Shown here one piece after another: positions 8,011-16,524 of a DNA stretch of 64,000 nucleotides. The notes below the pieces were generated by a model. That model did no database searches. It had not been told where the DNA came from and saw only the letters and a program-made list of their open reading frames with translations. A program made the position numbers and the translations under genes. Position 1 is the first letter of the stretch. Each line of letters begins with the position of its first letter. This DNA comes from Competibacter sp963695105 (GTDB lineage Bacteria > Pseudomonadota > Gammaproteobacteria > Competibacterales > Competibacteraceae): positions 117,804-181,803 of the forward strand of contig CAVOGC010000004.1 of assembly GCA_963695105.1 (NCBI GenBank). Direction: 5' to 3'.

Positions 8011-10038
8011 TCAGTCGAAAAACCGTTCCGCGCCGAGCAGCGGCAGCACCCGCCGCATGATCGGATCGGCGGCGAAATAGCGCTGGATGACGCCGTCCCG
8101 CAAATGGTTGGTCAGCGCGATCAGGATCATGCTCTGGTTCAAGGCCAGATAGTTGTAGGCCACCTGACCGTCGCGCGGGTCCACGGCGTCGTAGAAACCG
8201 AAATCGCCGTAAAGGGGATAGCGTTCCGCCAGTTGGCGCAGGTTGGCGACGGCCGCCGCCGGGTCCGCCAGCAGGGCCAGCGCCGCCGCGTGCGGGGTCA
8301 CCGCGCCGGCCGCATAGCCACGCGCCCCCAGCAGGCGAACCCCGTATTCGCCGTAACCGCGACCGTCCGGCTTCGAACTGGGCGACAACCCCCAAACCGG
8401 ATAGCCCAGATATTCCAGGGCGAACCGGCGGTGGATCTGGGTATGCACCCACGCGTTGCGGCCCAGGCTGGCGGGCGCGAGGCGCGGTTCGTCCAGCACC
8501 AGCAGCGGCATCAGCGCCTCGAACAGGCTGCCGCCCCAGGACGGCACGTAGCGCAGCCCTTTCCAGACGTAGTAACCACCGGGAAAGCGATAGCCGTTCA
8601 CGGTCTTGACGGTACGGCCCTTGGGCGATTGCGATTGCCAGTCGAACTGGCGCGGGAAGGTGCGCGCCATGCGGTACCAGTGTTCCGCCGGCGCCTCGCC
8701 CTTGCCGATGGCGATCAGGCTGCCCAGCCGCGATTCGGTGTACAACAGGCCGTAGCTGTATTCGGAGCGGTAGGGCAGGTTGACGTAGTAGCCGTGCATC
8801 ATCAATTGCTCGACCGGATCGTAGAAAAAGCCGTAATCCTCACGGTCGATCAGTCGGGTGCAGCGCGCCGCCAGTTCGGGAACGGCATTGCGAACCACCA
8901 TCAACCCGGCGCTCAGCCAGGCCGAATCCACAAATGAAATAAAATGGCTGGTGCGTTCCAGGCTGGTGGTGTCGTAGTAGTTGAAGAAAAACCCCCGCCA
9001 GGTTTCCAGCCGCTCCAGCGTGTCCAGCGTCCGGCTCAGCCGCGCCCGCGCCGCGTCCGGGTCGATCAGGCCTAGTTCCCGCGCGGCGACGACGTCGACC
9101 AGATACAGGCCGATGTTGGTGACGTTGGTGTAGTCGCCCACCCAGGCGCGCTCGGGATCGGTGGAACCGGCGAAGCGCACCGTGTCGAGCGGCAGGCCAT
9201 GCTCGCGGTCGCTCAACGCCGCCAGCCCGCGCCAGGTATCGCGCGCCAGCCGCTCCAGAAATGCGCGGTCGTCAACGGGCAGTTCCGCCGGACTCGCCAG
9301 CAGGCGTTCCGGCCAGCCGGCCAGCCGGGCACGGATGTGGGGCTGGGCCGCTTCCTTGCCGCCGAGGCGGTTTTCCCAGGCGGTCTTGTTCGGTGGAATC
9401 ACCGGATCGTGGATGCTGGGACCAGGCTGGCCGGTTTTGATCAGGGCGATGTCGTCCAGCCAGTAGGCGCCGGTGGCCGACGAGCGGCGCGGCTGCAACA
9501 CCAGGGCCAGTTGGCGCAGATGGCGCCAGTCGGCGATGCCGTTCATCCGATGCAGGGGCACCTGGAAACGCCGCCAGCGGTCGGTGATGCCGTCGATCAC
9601 GGCGCTGCCCCGGCGCAACAGACCGGGCGGCGCCCCCGTCAGCGGCTGCTTGAATTCGAGCTTCAAGGCATCGGCGTAGCCGGCGCGGGCGTCGCCGCGA
9701 ACCCACAACTCCAGATGATCGTAGGCCGAGGCGTCCAAATCAGGCAGGGTCAGTTGCCAGCCGATGTCATCCATTGCGTCAGGAGTGAAACGGTAGCGGA
9801 GATACAGCGCCCGGCGGCTGTCCGCGGGGTCCGGCCGTTGCGCGGGTTCCAGTCGGTAATCGATCCGGCCGGCGCGACGGTCCGGCGCGGTGGTCCAGCC
9901 GCTCATCGTCACGCCCGCCGTGGGGCTGGCGGGGCGCTCGAAATCGTGCAACGGCAAGGACGGGACGGTGGGTTCGGCGGCCAGCCAGACGGGAACCAGG
10001 AGGCAACCGAGCAGAGCGTAGCGGTGCAGCGGGGACAT
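8011..10038 (-). CDS. Secreted glucoamylase-like / DUF3131 glycoside hydrolase (GH144-type)
   Basis: A 675-residue exported protein. A signal peptide (residues 1-21, MSPLHRYALLGCLLVPVWLA) is followed by a carbohydrate-binding-like beta-sandwich (residues about 30-215, with LYLRYRFTP and LELWVRGDA strands). An (alpha/alpha)6 glucoamylase-like domain (PF10091 type) comes next, with LERTSHFISFVDSAWLSAG, WGGSLFEALMPLL and GVRLLGARGYAAGAVTPHAA. PF10091 proteins include GH144 endo-beta-1,2-glucanases and the middle domain of NdvB. It is likely periplasmic. Co-orientation with the ABC ATPase and closeness to the GH94 phosphorylase suggest breakdown of a beta-glucan. Substrate specificity is inferred. 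Confidence 0.78.
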   Translation of the reverse strand: MSPLHRYALLGCLLVPVWLAAEPTVPSLPLHDFERPASPTAGVTMSGWTTAPDRRAGRIDYRLEPAQRPDPADSRRALYLRYRFTPDAMDDIGWQLTLPDLDASAYDHLELWVRGDARAGYADALKLEFKQPLTGAPPGLLRRGSAVIDGITDRWRRFQVPLHRMNGIADWRHLRQLALVLQPRRSSATGAYWLDDIALIKTGQPGPSIHDPVIPPNKTAWENRLGGKEAAQPHIRARLAGWPERLLASPAELPVDDRAFLERLARDTWRGLAALSDREHGLPLDTVRFAGSTDPERAWVGDYTNVTNIGLYLVDVVAARELGLIDPDAARARLSRTLDTLERLETWRGFFFNYYDTTSLERTSHFISFVDSAWLSAGLMVVRNAVPELAARCTRLIDREDYGFFYDPVEQLMMHGYYVNLPYRSEYSYGLLYTESRLGSLIAIGKGEAPAEHWYRMARTFPRQFDWQSQSPKGRTVKTVNGYRFPGGYYVWKGLRYVPSWGGSLFEALMPLLVLDEPRLAPASLGRNAWVHTQIHRRFALEYLGYPVWGLSPSSKPDGRGYGEYGVRLLGARGYAAGAVTPHAAALALLADPAAAVANLRQLAERYPLYGDFGFYDAVDPRDGQVAYNYLALNQSMILIALTNHLRDGVIQRYFAADPIMRRVLPLLGAERFFD

Positions 10039-10683
10039 GGTATTGAGGCCATTTCACGCGGATGAATTGATCGCCATTGTAGATCAAGGGTAAATGTCCA
10101 GATACTTTGCCAGCGATTATTGGGCGAGCGGAGATTGGCGAGGAGGGTGTTTGGATATTGAGTTAGGGTTTCGATGATGTTCCAACCTTGTGTCTTCGCT
10201 GTCGCGATCAGAGAGCGGATAGCGGCGAAATCATGCGCACCCTACTTGGAGCGAAAACCGCCGGATATTTTCTGGCATGGTTTCATCATTTCCCCGCTTG
10301 CCCGGCCAGATGGTTGGTTAAAGGCACGCCGGCTACTGTACGGTCGTGGCTATGTCCGGGGTCGGCGGTGCGGTGCGGTTCGTGCAGTGGTCCGAATCAT
10401 GGTCGAGGGTATGATTCGGCTCGGCGACTTGGCGCAGGGTTTCATTTGGGCGGCTCCGCCGTCCGCCGGAGGCTTGCCCGAGGTTTCGCGCAAGCTCTTC
10501 GTCCACGGCAGTTTTTCAGCGCATCACGGGTCGGGAATTTTCCGCTGTTGCCACGGTTCAGTCCCAGCCGGCGCTCCAATTTCGCCACCCCGCACCGTCA
10601 AGGTGGCGACGAAGCGTTGCAGCGTTGCATTCTCGGCTTGCAGGCGCGCGATCTCCGCCGCCGGCATGGCCGCCGCTGCGAGA
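10039..10683. other. Intergenic, no gene supported
   Basis: About 645 bp upstream of the glucoamylase-like gene. Several short frames exist on both strands, but none has a ribosome-binding site, family resemblance or natural composition. The proximal part (10039-10170) is relatively AT-rich and probably holds the leftward promoter of the hydrolase-ABC operon. The rest resembles decayed coding sequence that I cannot identify. Confidence 0.5.
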
Positions 10684-10796
10684 TATAGCGCTCCCATGCC
10701 GGTTGTGGAATCTCCCCGCCTTGGATAAGGCGGGGTGGCGCGTAGCGCCGGGGTGGTTCGAAACGGTGATTCCACCCGTCAAACAGGAGCGCTATA
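10684..10796. repeat. MITE/REP-like nested inverted-repeat element
   Basis: A 113-bp element with outer inverted repeats TATAGCGCTCC (10684-10694) and GGAGCGCTATA (10786-10796). Second inner repeats are GTGGAATC (10705-10712) and GATTCCAC (10768-10775), and an internal perfect hairpin is CCCCGCCTT-GGAT-AAGGCGGGG (10714-10735). The two halves are equally spaced. No coding capacity is present. The structure is typical of a small non-autonomous repeat, but no second copy is seen in this window. Confidence 0.65.
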
Positions 10797-10922
10797 GTGT
10801 CACCGGAGGAGGCGCCAACCACGCACGTCATGGAACAAGCCGCGATCCATGTACGCTCATCTGTTCAAGCCATTTTTTGCGACAGACACCTGAGCGGTTA
10901 CTCTTCGGTCTTATAAGGCGGT

Positions 10923-11657
10923 TCATGGCTTTTCCTCCATCTCCAGCCCTTCATCCCGATTGAAATTGACGGTGGCGACGATCGGCAAATGATCGGAGGC
11001 CAACCGGGCCAGACGGCTCTGATGGGCATGGATGGCTAACAGACGCCGGCGTGGCCGCAGCCAGATCCGGTCTAGCCTTAGCAGGGGAAAGCTTGCCGGA
11101 TAGGTTGCCGGCACCGGCGCGCGTTCGAACCAGGCGTTCAATCCGCGCAGAGACCGACCCCACGGCAACCATTCATTGAAATCGCCCAGCAACGCGGTCA
11201 TTTCACCCCTGTCCCACTGGTTGAGACGACGGAGTACTTGGCGAGCCTGACGGCGACGCTCCGCGGGGCGCAGCCCAAAATGGGTGGCCAGCACGCGGAA
11301 CGGCTGGCCATCTGCGTCCAGCATTGCGTTTACCGCGCCGCGCGGCTCCCAGTCGGGCACACTGAGATCGAGACGCTCCACCTGGCGGACCGGCAGACGG
11401 GTCAGCAAAGCGTTGCCATAATCCTGGTCCTGACGCAACAGCGTCGGACCAGCGATGGCGTCGAAGCCAGCGTGGCTTGCGAGAAAATCCAGCAGGTCCA
11501 GACCATGCACCTCCTGCAAGGCGATGATGTCCGCATCCAGTTCCCGAATGACGCTCAGAGTACGGTCGGGATCGAAGCAGCCATCGCGACCGACGGCGGC
11601 ATGAATGTTGTAACTACACAGGGTCAACGCTGCGCTCTGAACCAGGGCGTTATTCAT
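10923..11657 (-). CDS. Endonuclease/exonuclease/phosphatase (EEP) family protein
   Basis: A 244-residue EEP-fold hydrolase. Diagnostic motifs: SYNIHAAVGRDG (metal-binding Asn), IALQEVHG (catalytic Glu), RVLATHFGL, LLGDFNEW (Asp/Asn) and the C-terminal SDHLPIVATV (Asp-His). No signal peptide is evident. It lies 29 bp after the end of the phospholipase D/VTT gene in the same direction. EEP and PLD-VTT genes commonly co-occur in bacteria, which suggests a lipid-related role, though the substrate is unknown. Terminal residues EEKP end at 10923. Confidence 0.88.
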   Translation of the reverse strand: MNNALVQSAALTLCSYNIHAAVGRDGCFDPDRTLSVIRELDADIIALQEVHGLDLLDFLASHAGFDAIAGPTLLRQDQDYGNALLTRLPVRQVERLDLSVPDWEPRGAVNAMLDADGQPFRVLATHFGLRPAERRRQARQVLRRLNQWDRGEMTALLGDFNEWLPWGRSLRGLNAWFERAPVPATYPASFPLLRLDRIWLRPRRRLLAIHAHQSRLARLASDHLPIVATVNFNRDEGLEMEEKP

Positions 11658-11686
11658 AAGCCGGCGCTATCCGTGTGTTGCTTGAA

Positions 11687-13153
11687 TCAAGGAGAAGCCT
11701 TGTCGCGGCGTTCGACCCAGCGGCGCAACGCCCACAGACCCACGACGAGACCGCCGACCACCGCCGCCAGCACCGCGAATGCCGGTAAATCCGGCTTGCG
11801 AATCGTGGCGGCCACCTGGTCGGTGAACAATGCTATGGCCAGAGTCCCTGGAAGCAATCCCAGCAGGCTGCCAATGGCGAAGTCCCGAAACCGGATATGG
11901 GAAGCGCCGGCCACCAAATTGACCACAGTGAAAGGCGCCACCGGCACAATGCGCAGGGTGGTCATGGCCAAGATGCCGCGATGAGCTAGGCGGCGGCTCA
12001 GCTTATTGATGCGCTTACCCGCGAAGCGCCGTACCCAGGGACGCCCCAGCCGGTGTCCGACCCAAAAAATGACCAATGCGCTCAATTCCGCGCCAGTCAG
12101 CGCCAAGCCAAATCCCAGCCAGGGGCCGAACGCCAGTACCGTGACGATGATCAGCAGGGTCACGGGTACGGCGATGAAACCACCGATCAGGTAAGCCGCG
12201 ATCATCAGGAATGGCGCGCTGGCATGGCTACCCAATTCTTCGAGGGTGGCAACCAGCGCCGAGGCATTCAGTAGATCACCCAGAGACGTCCAGCGCCAAG
12301 CGGCGGCCAGCCCGATCACAGCAGCCAACACCGCCAGGATGGGAGCGATCTGGCGTCCCGCCGAACGCCGTTCTTCCTCCGGAATCAGGCGATCCGCCAA
12401 CTGTTCTACCTTGACCGGCTTTTCTGGATCGACAACCTCTTGATCAGGAAGTAATTCATCGGCAAAATCCGGAACCGCGCCTTCCAGCGATTCCAGCGAC
12501 CGTTGACCGCCGCGCAGACCTTCCACGCTCAGGATCAGCGAGCCAGTGCTTGCAATGTGTTCGGCAATGAGTCGAGGGTCCGCCCCGAGATGCTCACCCA
12601 AAAGCCGGTTGCGCAATTCCGCCACAAGCTGACGCGACCGGCTGTCCGCCGCCTCGATGGCCAGGTTGCACTCACTGTCAAGGCCCATGGAACGGTTGTT
12701 GAGGTTGGCCGAGCCGACCAGCAGCAGCGTGTCATCTACCGCCATGAGCTTACTGTGTAGGTAGATGTACTCTTCTCCCAAGCCCGGTTCGGGCTGGCGG
12801 GCGACGATCCCGTTCCGCAACTGCTCGGTCATTCGCTGCACATCGTCCGGGTTCAACCCCAACTCCTGGGCAATCTGAGCGTTAGACAGGTTCAACCCCA
12901 TGAGATACAAACATAATATCCACACCCGCAACGGTTGATGATGCCCCGCCAACACCGTCTCGGTCAGATCGTCAAAATAGCGATGGCACCCTTCGCACCG
13001 ATATTTTTGCCGTGCCGGTTGGGTCGTATCTCGACCCTGTTTCGTGATCGTCGCCGCGCCACAGTGGGGACAACGAACCCCGTCGGGCCAACGCAACTGG
13101 CGAACGGTTTCGTAACACTTGACATCGTCCAGCAGATTTTGAAGGTGGATCAT
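11687..13153 (-). pseudogene. Chimeric ORF: IS1595-type transposase N-terminus fused to PLD second half plus VTT domain
   Basis: A 488-codon open frame of mixed origin. Residues 1 to about 121 are the N-terminus of an IS1595-family transposase: zinc ribbon CPHC...CEGC, then GHHQPLRVWILCLYLMGLNL. From about residue 124 it is the second half of a phospholipase D-like protein with an HKD motif (HSKLMAVDDTLLLVGSANLN). A C-terminal VTT/SNARE-associated membrane domain (about residues 270-480, several hydrophobic helices) follows. The junction lies near 12785-12793 in the peptide RQPEPGLGEE. The first half of the PLD gene is at 14675-15704. A chimeric protein could be expressed from the transposase start, but the PLD activity needs both HKD halves and is presumably lost. 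Confidence 0.8.
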
Positions 13154-13255
13154 CGTCGGGAGATCTGGGTCGCGGCGGTTCAGAACCCGTTCAGTGTACC
13201 CATCAACCCCGGTCGGGGCGAACCGTGCTCAACCGTCCAGAATCCATATTGAGCC
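12785..13255 (-). mobile_element. IS1595-like element, 5' fragment
   Basis: This is the left end and first 120 codons of an IS1595-family element. Its outer end (reverse strand) begins GGCTCAATATGGATTC at 13255. It abuts IS copy B, which lacks its terminal 6 bp at that junction. The DDE catalytic half of the transposase is absent; a complementary C-terminal half of the same family lies at 19037-19545. Confidence 0.72.
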
Positions 13256-14674
13256 TTCTCATTTTGGTGATTTCACCCGGTTTCGGGTTGTAGGGGAGCC
13301 GGCTCGAAGCTTTGCAGCATGAACGCCATCAAGGCTTCCCAGCTTTCGAAACACAGGTAACTGGTCAAGGTGCGGATATCACCGAACAAGCGTTGTCGGG
13401 AGGGCAGTTTCCGGCGCAGCAATTGGTATTGGTCGTCCATCCACTCCAGCACGGTATGGACCAGAAAGGCCAGGATGATGAGGCTGGCCAACACCGACGA
13501 CAAATGCCGCTGGCCGTGGCCGTAGTTGTGCTCGAAGTGATAGCCTTTGGTTTTTAAGGTGTTGTTGTTTTCATTTTCGATTTTCCACCGGCTGCGCCCG
13601 GCCGCGACGACCTCGGGCACCTGGCGGTCATCGAGTGCCAAGGACGTGGCAAAGCTGTTGTGATACAACACGTTGCCGTTTTCATCGGTGGTGGTGAGCT
13701 CACACCAGTTGACCAACAGGGCATCCTCCCCATCGCGCAGGGGAATCGCTTGCACATAGCGATAGGTGTCGATCTCGCGCCGTTGGCCGGTCCACCGCCG
13801 GCGGACTACGGTTTTGACGGCGCCGCCCCGCTCCAGAAACGCCAACCACTCAGCGACGATGGCATGGGAATCGGGTTTGCACACCAGGATGAAGTCAAGG
13901 CCCCGGTTCACCGCCTCGCGGCAGAACGGTTCGTGGCAGTACAAATCGTCGCCCAGGAGGGTGATCTTCAACGGGCTATAGTCATCCCCCCATGCGGCCA
14001 GCCAGCGCTTGGCGGCGTTGAGTTCGCAGTCTTGCTTCTCCGCGCCGTCCTGCGGACGGACGAATTCCGGCGCCAGCGGAATGACTTTGTCCAGCCCCGG
14101 CTTCACCAGGACGGGGGTCAGGGCGGTATGGCTATAGGTCACCGCGCCGTTGGGGTGCTGCCGGACCGCGCACTGCGGGCAATGAACCGCGGCCGAGGAA
14201 AAATACTGCACCCCATCGAAGGCCAGCAGCAGGGTCTGGTTCACCGAACGATAAGTGTCCACCACGCCCGCCTGATGCAACGCCTGGAACAGAAAGGAAA
14301 ACAACGGTGTTACCTGCCCCGGTTCGGTGGCGTCCAGCAAGTGGCGAATCTGATTGTCCGACGGGATTTGATGGACCCCAAACAGGGTCTGCGCGTTATT
14401 TTTACCCACCCGCTGGTCCAGGCTGCGCTGGTATTCCAAAAACGACGGACTCTGCATGAAGAACACCGAGAAGGCGCTCAACCCCGCGTCCACCAGCGTG
14501 TAACGGGTGTTCTTCCCCCGGCGCGGATCGGTAAACTGCTCGAAGGTCCGGCGGATTTGTTTCGTAATGTCGTCCAACGTCAGGACGGTGCGACCAAACG
14601 GTACGCTCATCAAGGTACTTCCAGTCAAGGGAGGCGGCTACTCTAGCGAGTCATCGCCAAAATGAGAATTGCTG
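13256..14674 (-). mobile_element. IS copy B (same type as copy A), one end truncated by about 6 bp
   Basis: 1,419 bp of the IS in reverse orientation, inserted in the PLD-VTT gene. The right end is intact (GAGAATTGCTG ending at 14674). The left end starts at TTCTCATTTTGG, missing CAGCAA, where the IS1595-like fragment begins. Its terminal repeats read CATTTTGG rather than the CATTATG of copy A, and match the 42806-45255 mosaic. No target duplication can be scored because the other flank was replaced. Confidence 0.92.
13273..14628 (-). CDS. DDE transposase of IS copy B
   Basis: A 451-codon frame. The start shared with the other copies is MSVPFGRTVLTLDDI, probably the ATG at 14610, giving 445 residues; the upstream ATG at 14628 adds MTGSTL. 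Triad motifs: LLAFDGVQYFSS, LLGDDLYCHEPFC and WKIENENNNTL. Its protein sequence is the same as the readable part of the mosaic copy at 42852 and about 85-90 percent identical to copy A by eye. It appears intact. Confidence 0.92.
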   Translation of the reverse strand: MTGSTLMSVPFGRTVLTLDDITKQIRRTFEQFTDPRRGKNTRYTLVDAGLSAFSVFFMQSPSFLEYQRSLDQRVGKNNAQTLFGVHQIPSDNQIRHLLDATEPGQVTPLFSFLFQALHQAGVVDTYRSVNQTLLLAFDGVQYFSSAAVHCPQCAVRQHPNGAVTYSHTALTPVLVKPGLDKVIPLAPEFVRPQDGAEKQDCELNAAKRWLAAWGDDYSPLKITLLGDDLYCHEPFCREAVNRGLDFILVCKPDSHAIVAEWLAFLERGGAVKTVVRRRWTGQRREIDTYRYVQAIPLRDGEDALLVNWCELTTTDENGNVLYHNSFATSLALDDRQVPEVVAAGRSRWKIENENNNTLKTKGYHFEHNYGHGQRHLSSVLASLIILAFLVHTVLEWMDDQYQLLRRKLPSRQRLFGDIRTLTSYLCFESWEALMAFMLQSFEPAPLQPETG

Positions 14675-15704
14675 CTTCATGGTGGGGATAGTAGACACGC
14701 AAGCGGTGATGGTGATCGGCTTCCCGCAGGCGTCGCAACAGCCGCGAGCGCAACACATCCATCGTATGTTGCTCCAGCCAGTCACCGGTTTTCAGCGGCA
14801 GGACGATCACGATCTCCGGACCTTCCGCTTCCCGTAACCGATCGGTCAGCGCCTCGCCGATTCGCCAGGCGCTCAGATACTGGTTCTCGATATAAAGAAA
14901 GCGTCGGGCCGATGCAATCGCTGCCAGATAAAGACTCTCGACCTCGCGCACGGTCTCACGACCGTCGGGGGACGCCTCGGTGCGGGCAATGGCGACCGCC
15001 TGGTCCTCCAAATCTGGCTTGACGCTCTGCGGCCAGGGCAGGTCATCCCGCTTTGGTGGCGCATCCAGGGTTTCGCCAGTGGCTCGACGCCAGCGTTCGC
15101 GAGCCAGCGCGCCAAGATGAGCGGCGGCCTCGCCCGCGACGACGAGTTGCACATCATGAAACGGTCGGTACGCTGTGTGGTCAGCGTTGATGCGTCGTGC
15201 ATCGTCGGGCGCATGCTCAGGGGTGTCCCAGCGATTCTCGCACAGGTCCAGACCACCAACGAAAGCCACCCGGTCGTCGATGACGACCACTTTCTGGTGT
15301 TGCGAGGCACCAAACGGATACTGATCATCCAAGTGAAAACGCAGGCGCGGATGACGCCGCCACTGGAGTTTGTAGAGGGGCAGCCACTGCCGCTCCAAGG
15401 CATAGAGCAGTGCCCAATCCCAGTTCAGCACATGAATGCACAGATCCCGGCGCACCCGGACCAACGCATAGAGGAAGTCGCCCAACGGCTCGGGGAAGGC
15501 GTCCGGGTCACTGTCCCGGATCAGATGTAAGCGGGTATCGATGTCCCAACTGAGGATCAGCACCGAGTGCCGTGCTTGACATGCCGCTTCCCGGAAGGCG
15601 CGAAAATAGGCGGCGCCGTCGATGAGAAACGCCAAGCGTTCGGCATGAGCCAAGCGCCAGCAGTTGGCAGGGGGTTGTAAAAGTCGGGTTGCAGGCGGTT
15701 CCAT
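14675..15704 (-). pseudogene. Phospholipase D-like/VTT protein, N-terminal half (IS-disrupted)
   Basis: About 343 codons of a cardiolipin-synthase-like PLD protein. They include the first HKD motif (ASQHQKVVVIDDRVAFVGG, near residue 145) and the start of the second catalytic lobe (YIENQYLSAWRIGEAL). The gene reading breaks at YYPHHE where IS copy B begins; the frame stops inside the IS at 14643. The natural continuation (PGLGEEYIYLHSKL) sits at 12785 in the chimeric ORF. The intact gene would encode about 710 residues with two HKD motifs and a VTT membrane domain, followed by the EEP gene. Confidence 0.85.
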
Positions 15705-15802
15705 AAATAGTGTGAGTTCTAGATAAGGATGGGGAGTTGGCCCTTGGAGCGGAACCGGCTAAGGCTCCCGGTATTACCCCTGCTGTTCCAGGAGCCGCCC
15801 TC

Positions 15803-15954
15803 ATGAGCTTAGACGACCTGTTTTGCGACATCGATGATTTCTGCCGGCTGTTTCTCCCGGCCTGGCATCGCCAACGCTTGACCAGCGGCGAGCGGAAACG
15901 CCAACGCACCACGCGGTCGAGCCTCAGTGAGATCATGATGATTATGATCAATAG
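15803..15954 (+). pseudogene. IS982-family transposase N-terminal fragment
   Basis: About 50 codons beginning MSLDDLFCDIDDFCRLF and running to SLSEIMMIMI, the hallmark N-terminus of IS982-type transposases. The frame then continues without a stop into an unrelated dehydrogenase remnant. The rest of the IS is missing. The 80 bp upstream (15720-15802) may be the element's left end. Confidence 0.7.
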
Positions 15955-16350
15955 AGATATTCCCTTGGCTCGGCACTGGGCGCCGATCAACCCGCTCAAC
16001 TACGAATCCACCCAGATGTCTGACATTCACGTCATTGGGGACGCACAAGGGACCGGCCAGCCCAAATCCGGGCATATCGCAACGCCGAAGCCAAGGTGCA
16101 TCGACACCATCCTGCGCACCTTTGCCGGCGAGGCCCCGGACCCGGCGCCGACCACCAACTCGGCCTGCCACAGCCCGATCACCGCCAACACCGCGTCCTG
16201 GCTGACGGCGGTATTCGCCTACAACCCAAACACGGGCGCGAGTTGGAAGTCGTGCCGGAGTCCTTCGGCGAAGCGCCCGCGGCCACCAAGGACAACTACG
16301 AGAAAATGTTTGACTGGGCCGACAATCTGTTCGCCGAACCCTTCGCCTGA
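15955..16350 (+). pseudogene. Flavocytochrome c sulfide dehydrogenase flavoprotein, C-terminal remnant
   Basis: The frame entering from the IS982 fragment reads MSDIHVIGDAQGTGQPKSGH, matching the conserved FAD-binding end of FccB/SoxF-type flavoproteins (HVIGDA...PKSG). It then covers the region before the C-terminus (NTASWLTAVFAYNP). Near 16230 the sense shifts to another frame, which ends ESFGEAPAATKDNYEKMFDW and LFAEPFA. So about 130 residues of the C-terminus survive, with one frameshift and no N-terminal domain. The enzyme would oxidise sulfide in the periplasm; this copy is dead. Confidence 0.62.
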
Positions 16351-16393
16351 ACGGCGCGTTCATCAGAATTTCACGACGTCCGATTAAGTTGAA

Positions 16394-16431
16394 GGACCCG
16401 CTCCGGCTTCGCGGCCGGGGCGGCCCTTTTT
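16394..16431 (+). terminator. Rho-independent terminator
   Basis: The stem CCGCTCCGGC (16398-16407) with GCCGGGGCGG (16414-16423), one G-T pair, is followed by CCC and five T. It lies after the dehydrogenase remnant and was probably its terminator. Confidence 0.7.
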
Positions 16432-16524
16432 CCGCTCAACCTCATCGGATGGCCAAATGCTTCAGGAAATTCTGCTTCTGCCTGAACTGTGGAGCTGAGC
16501 AACAGGGTTCAGGAGAACGGCTTC

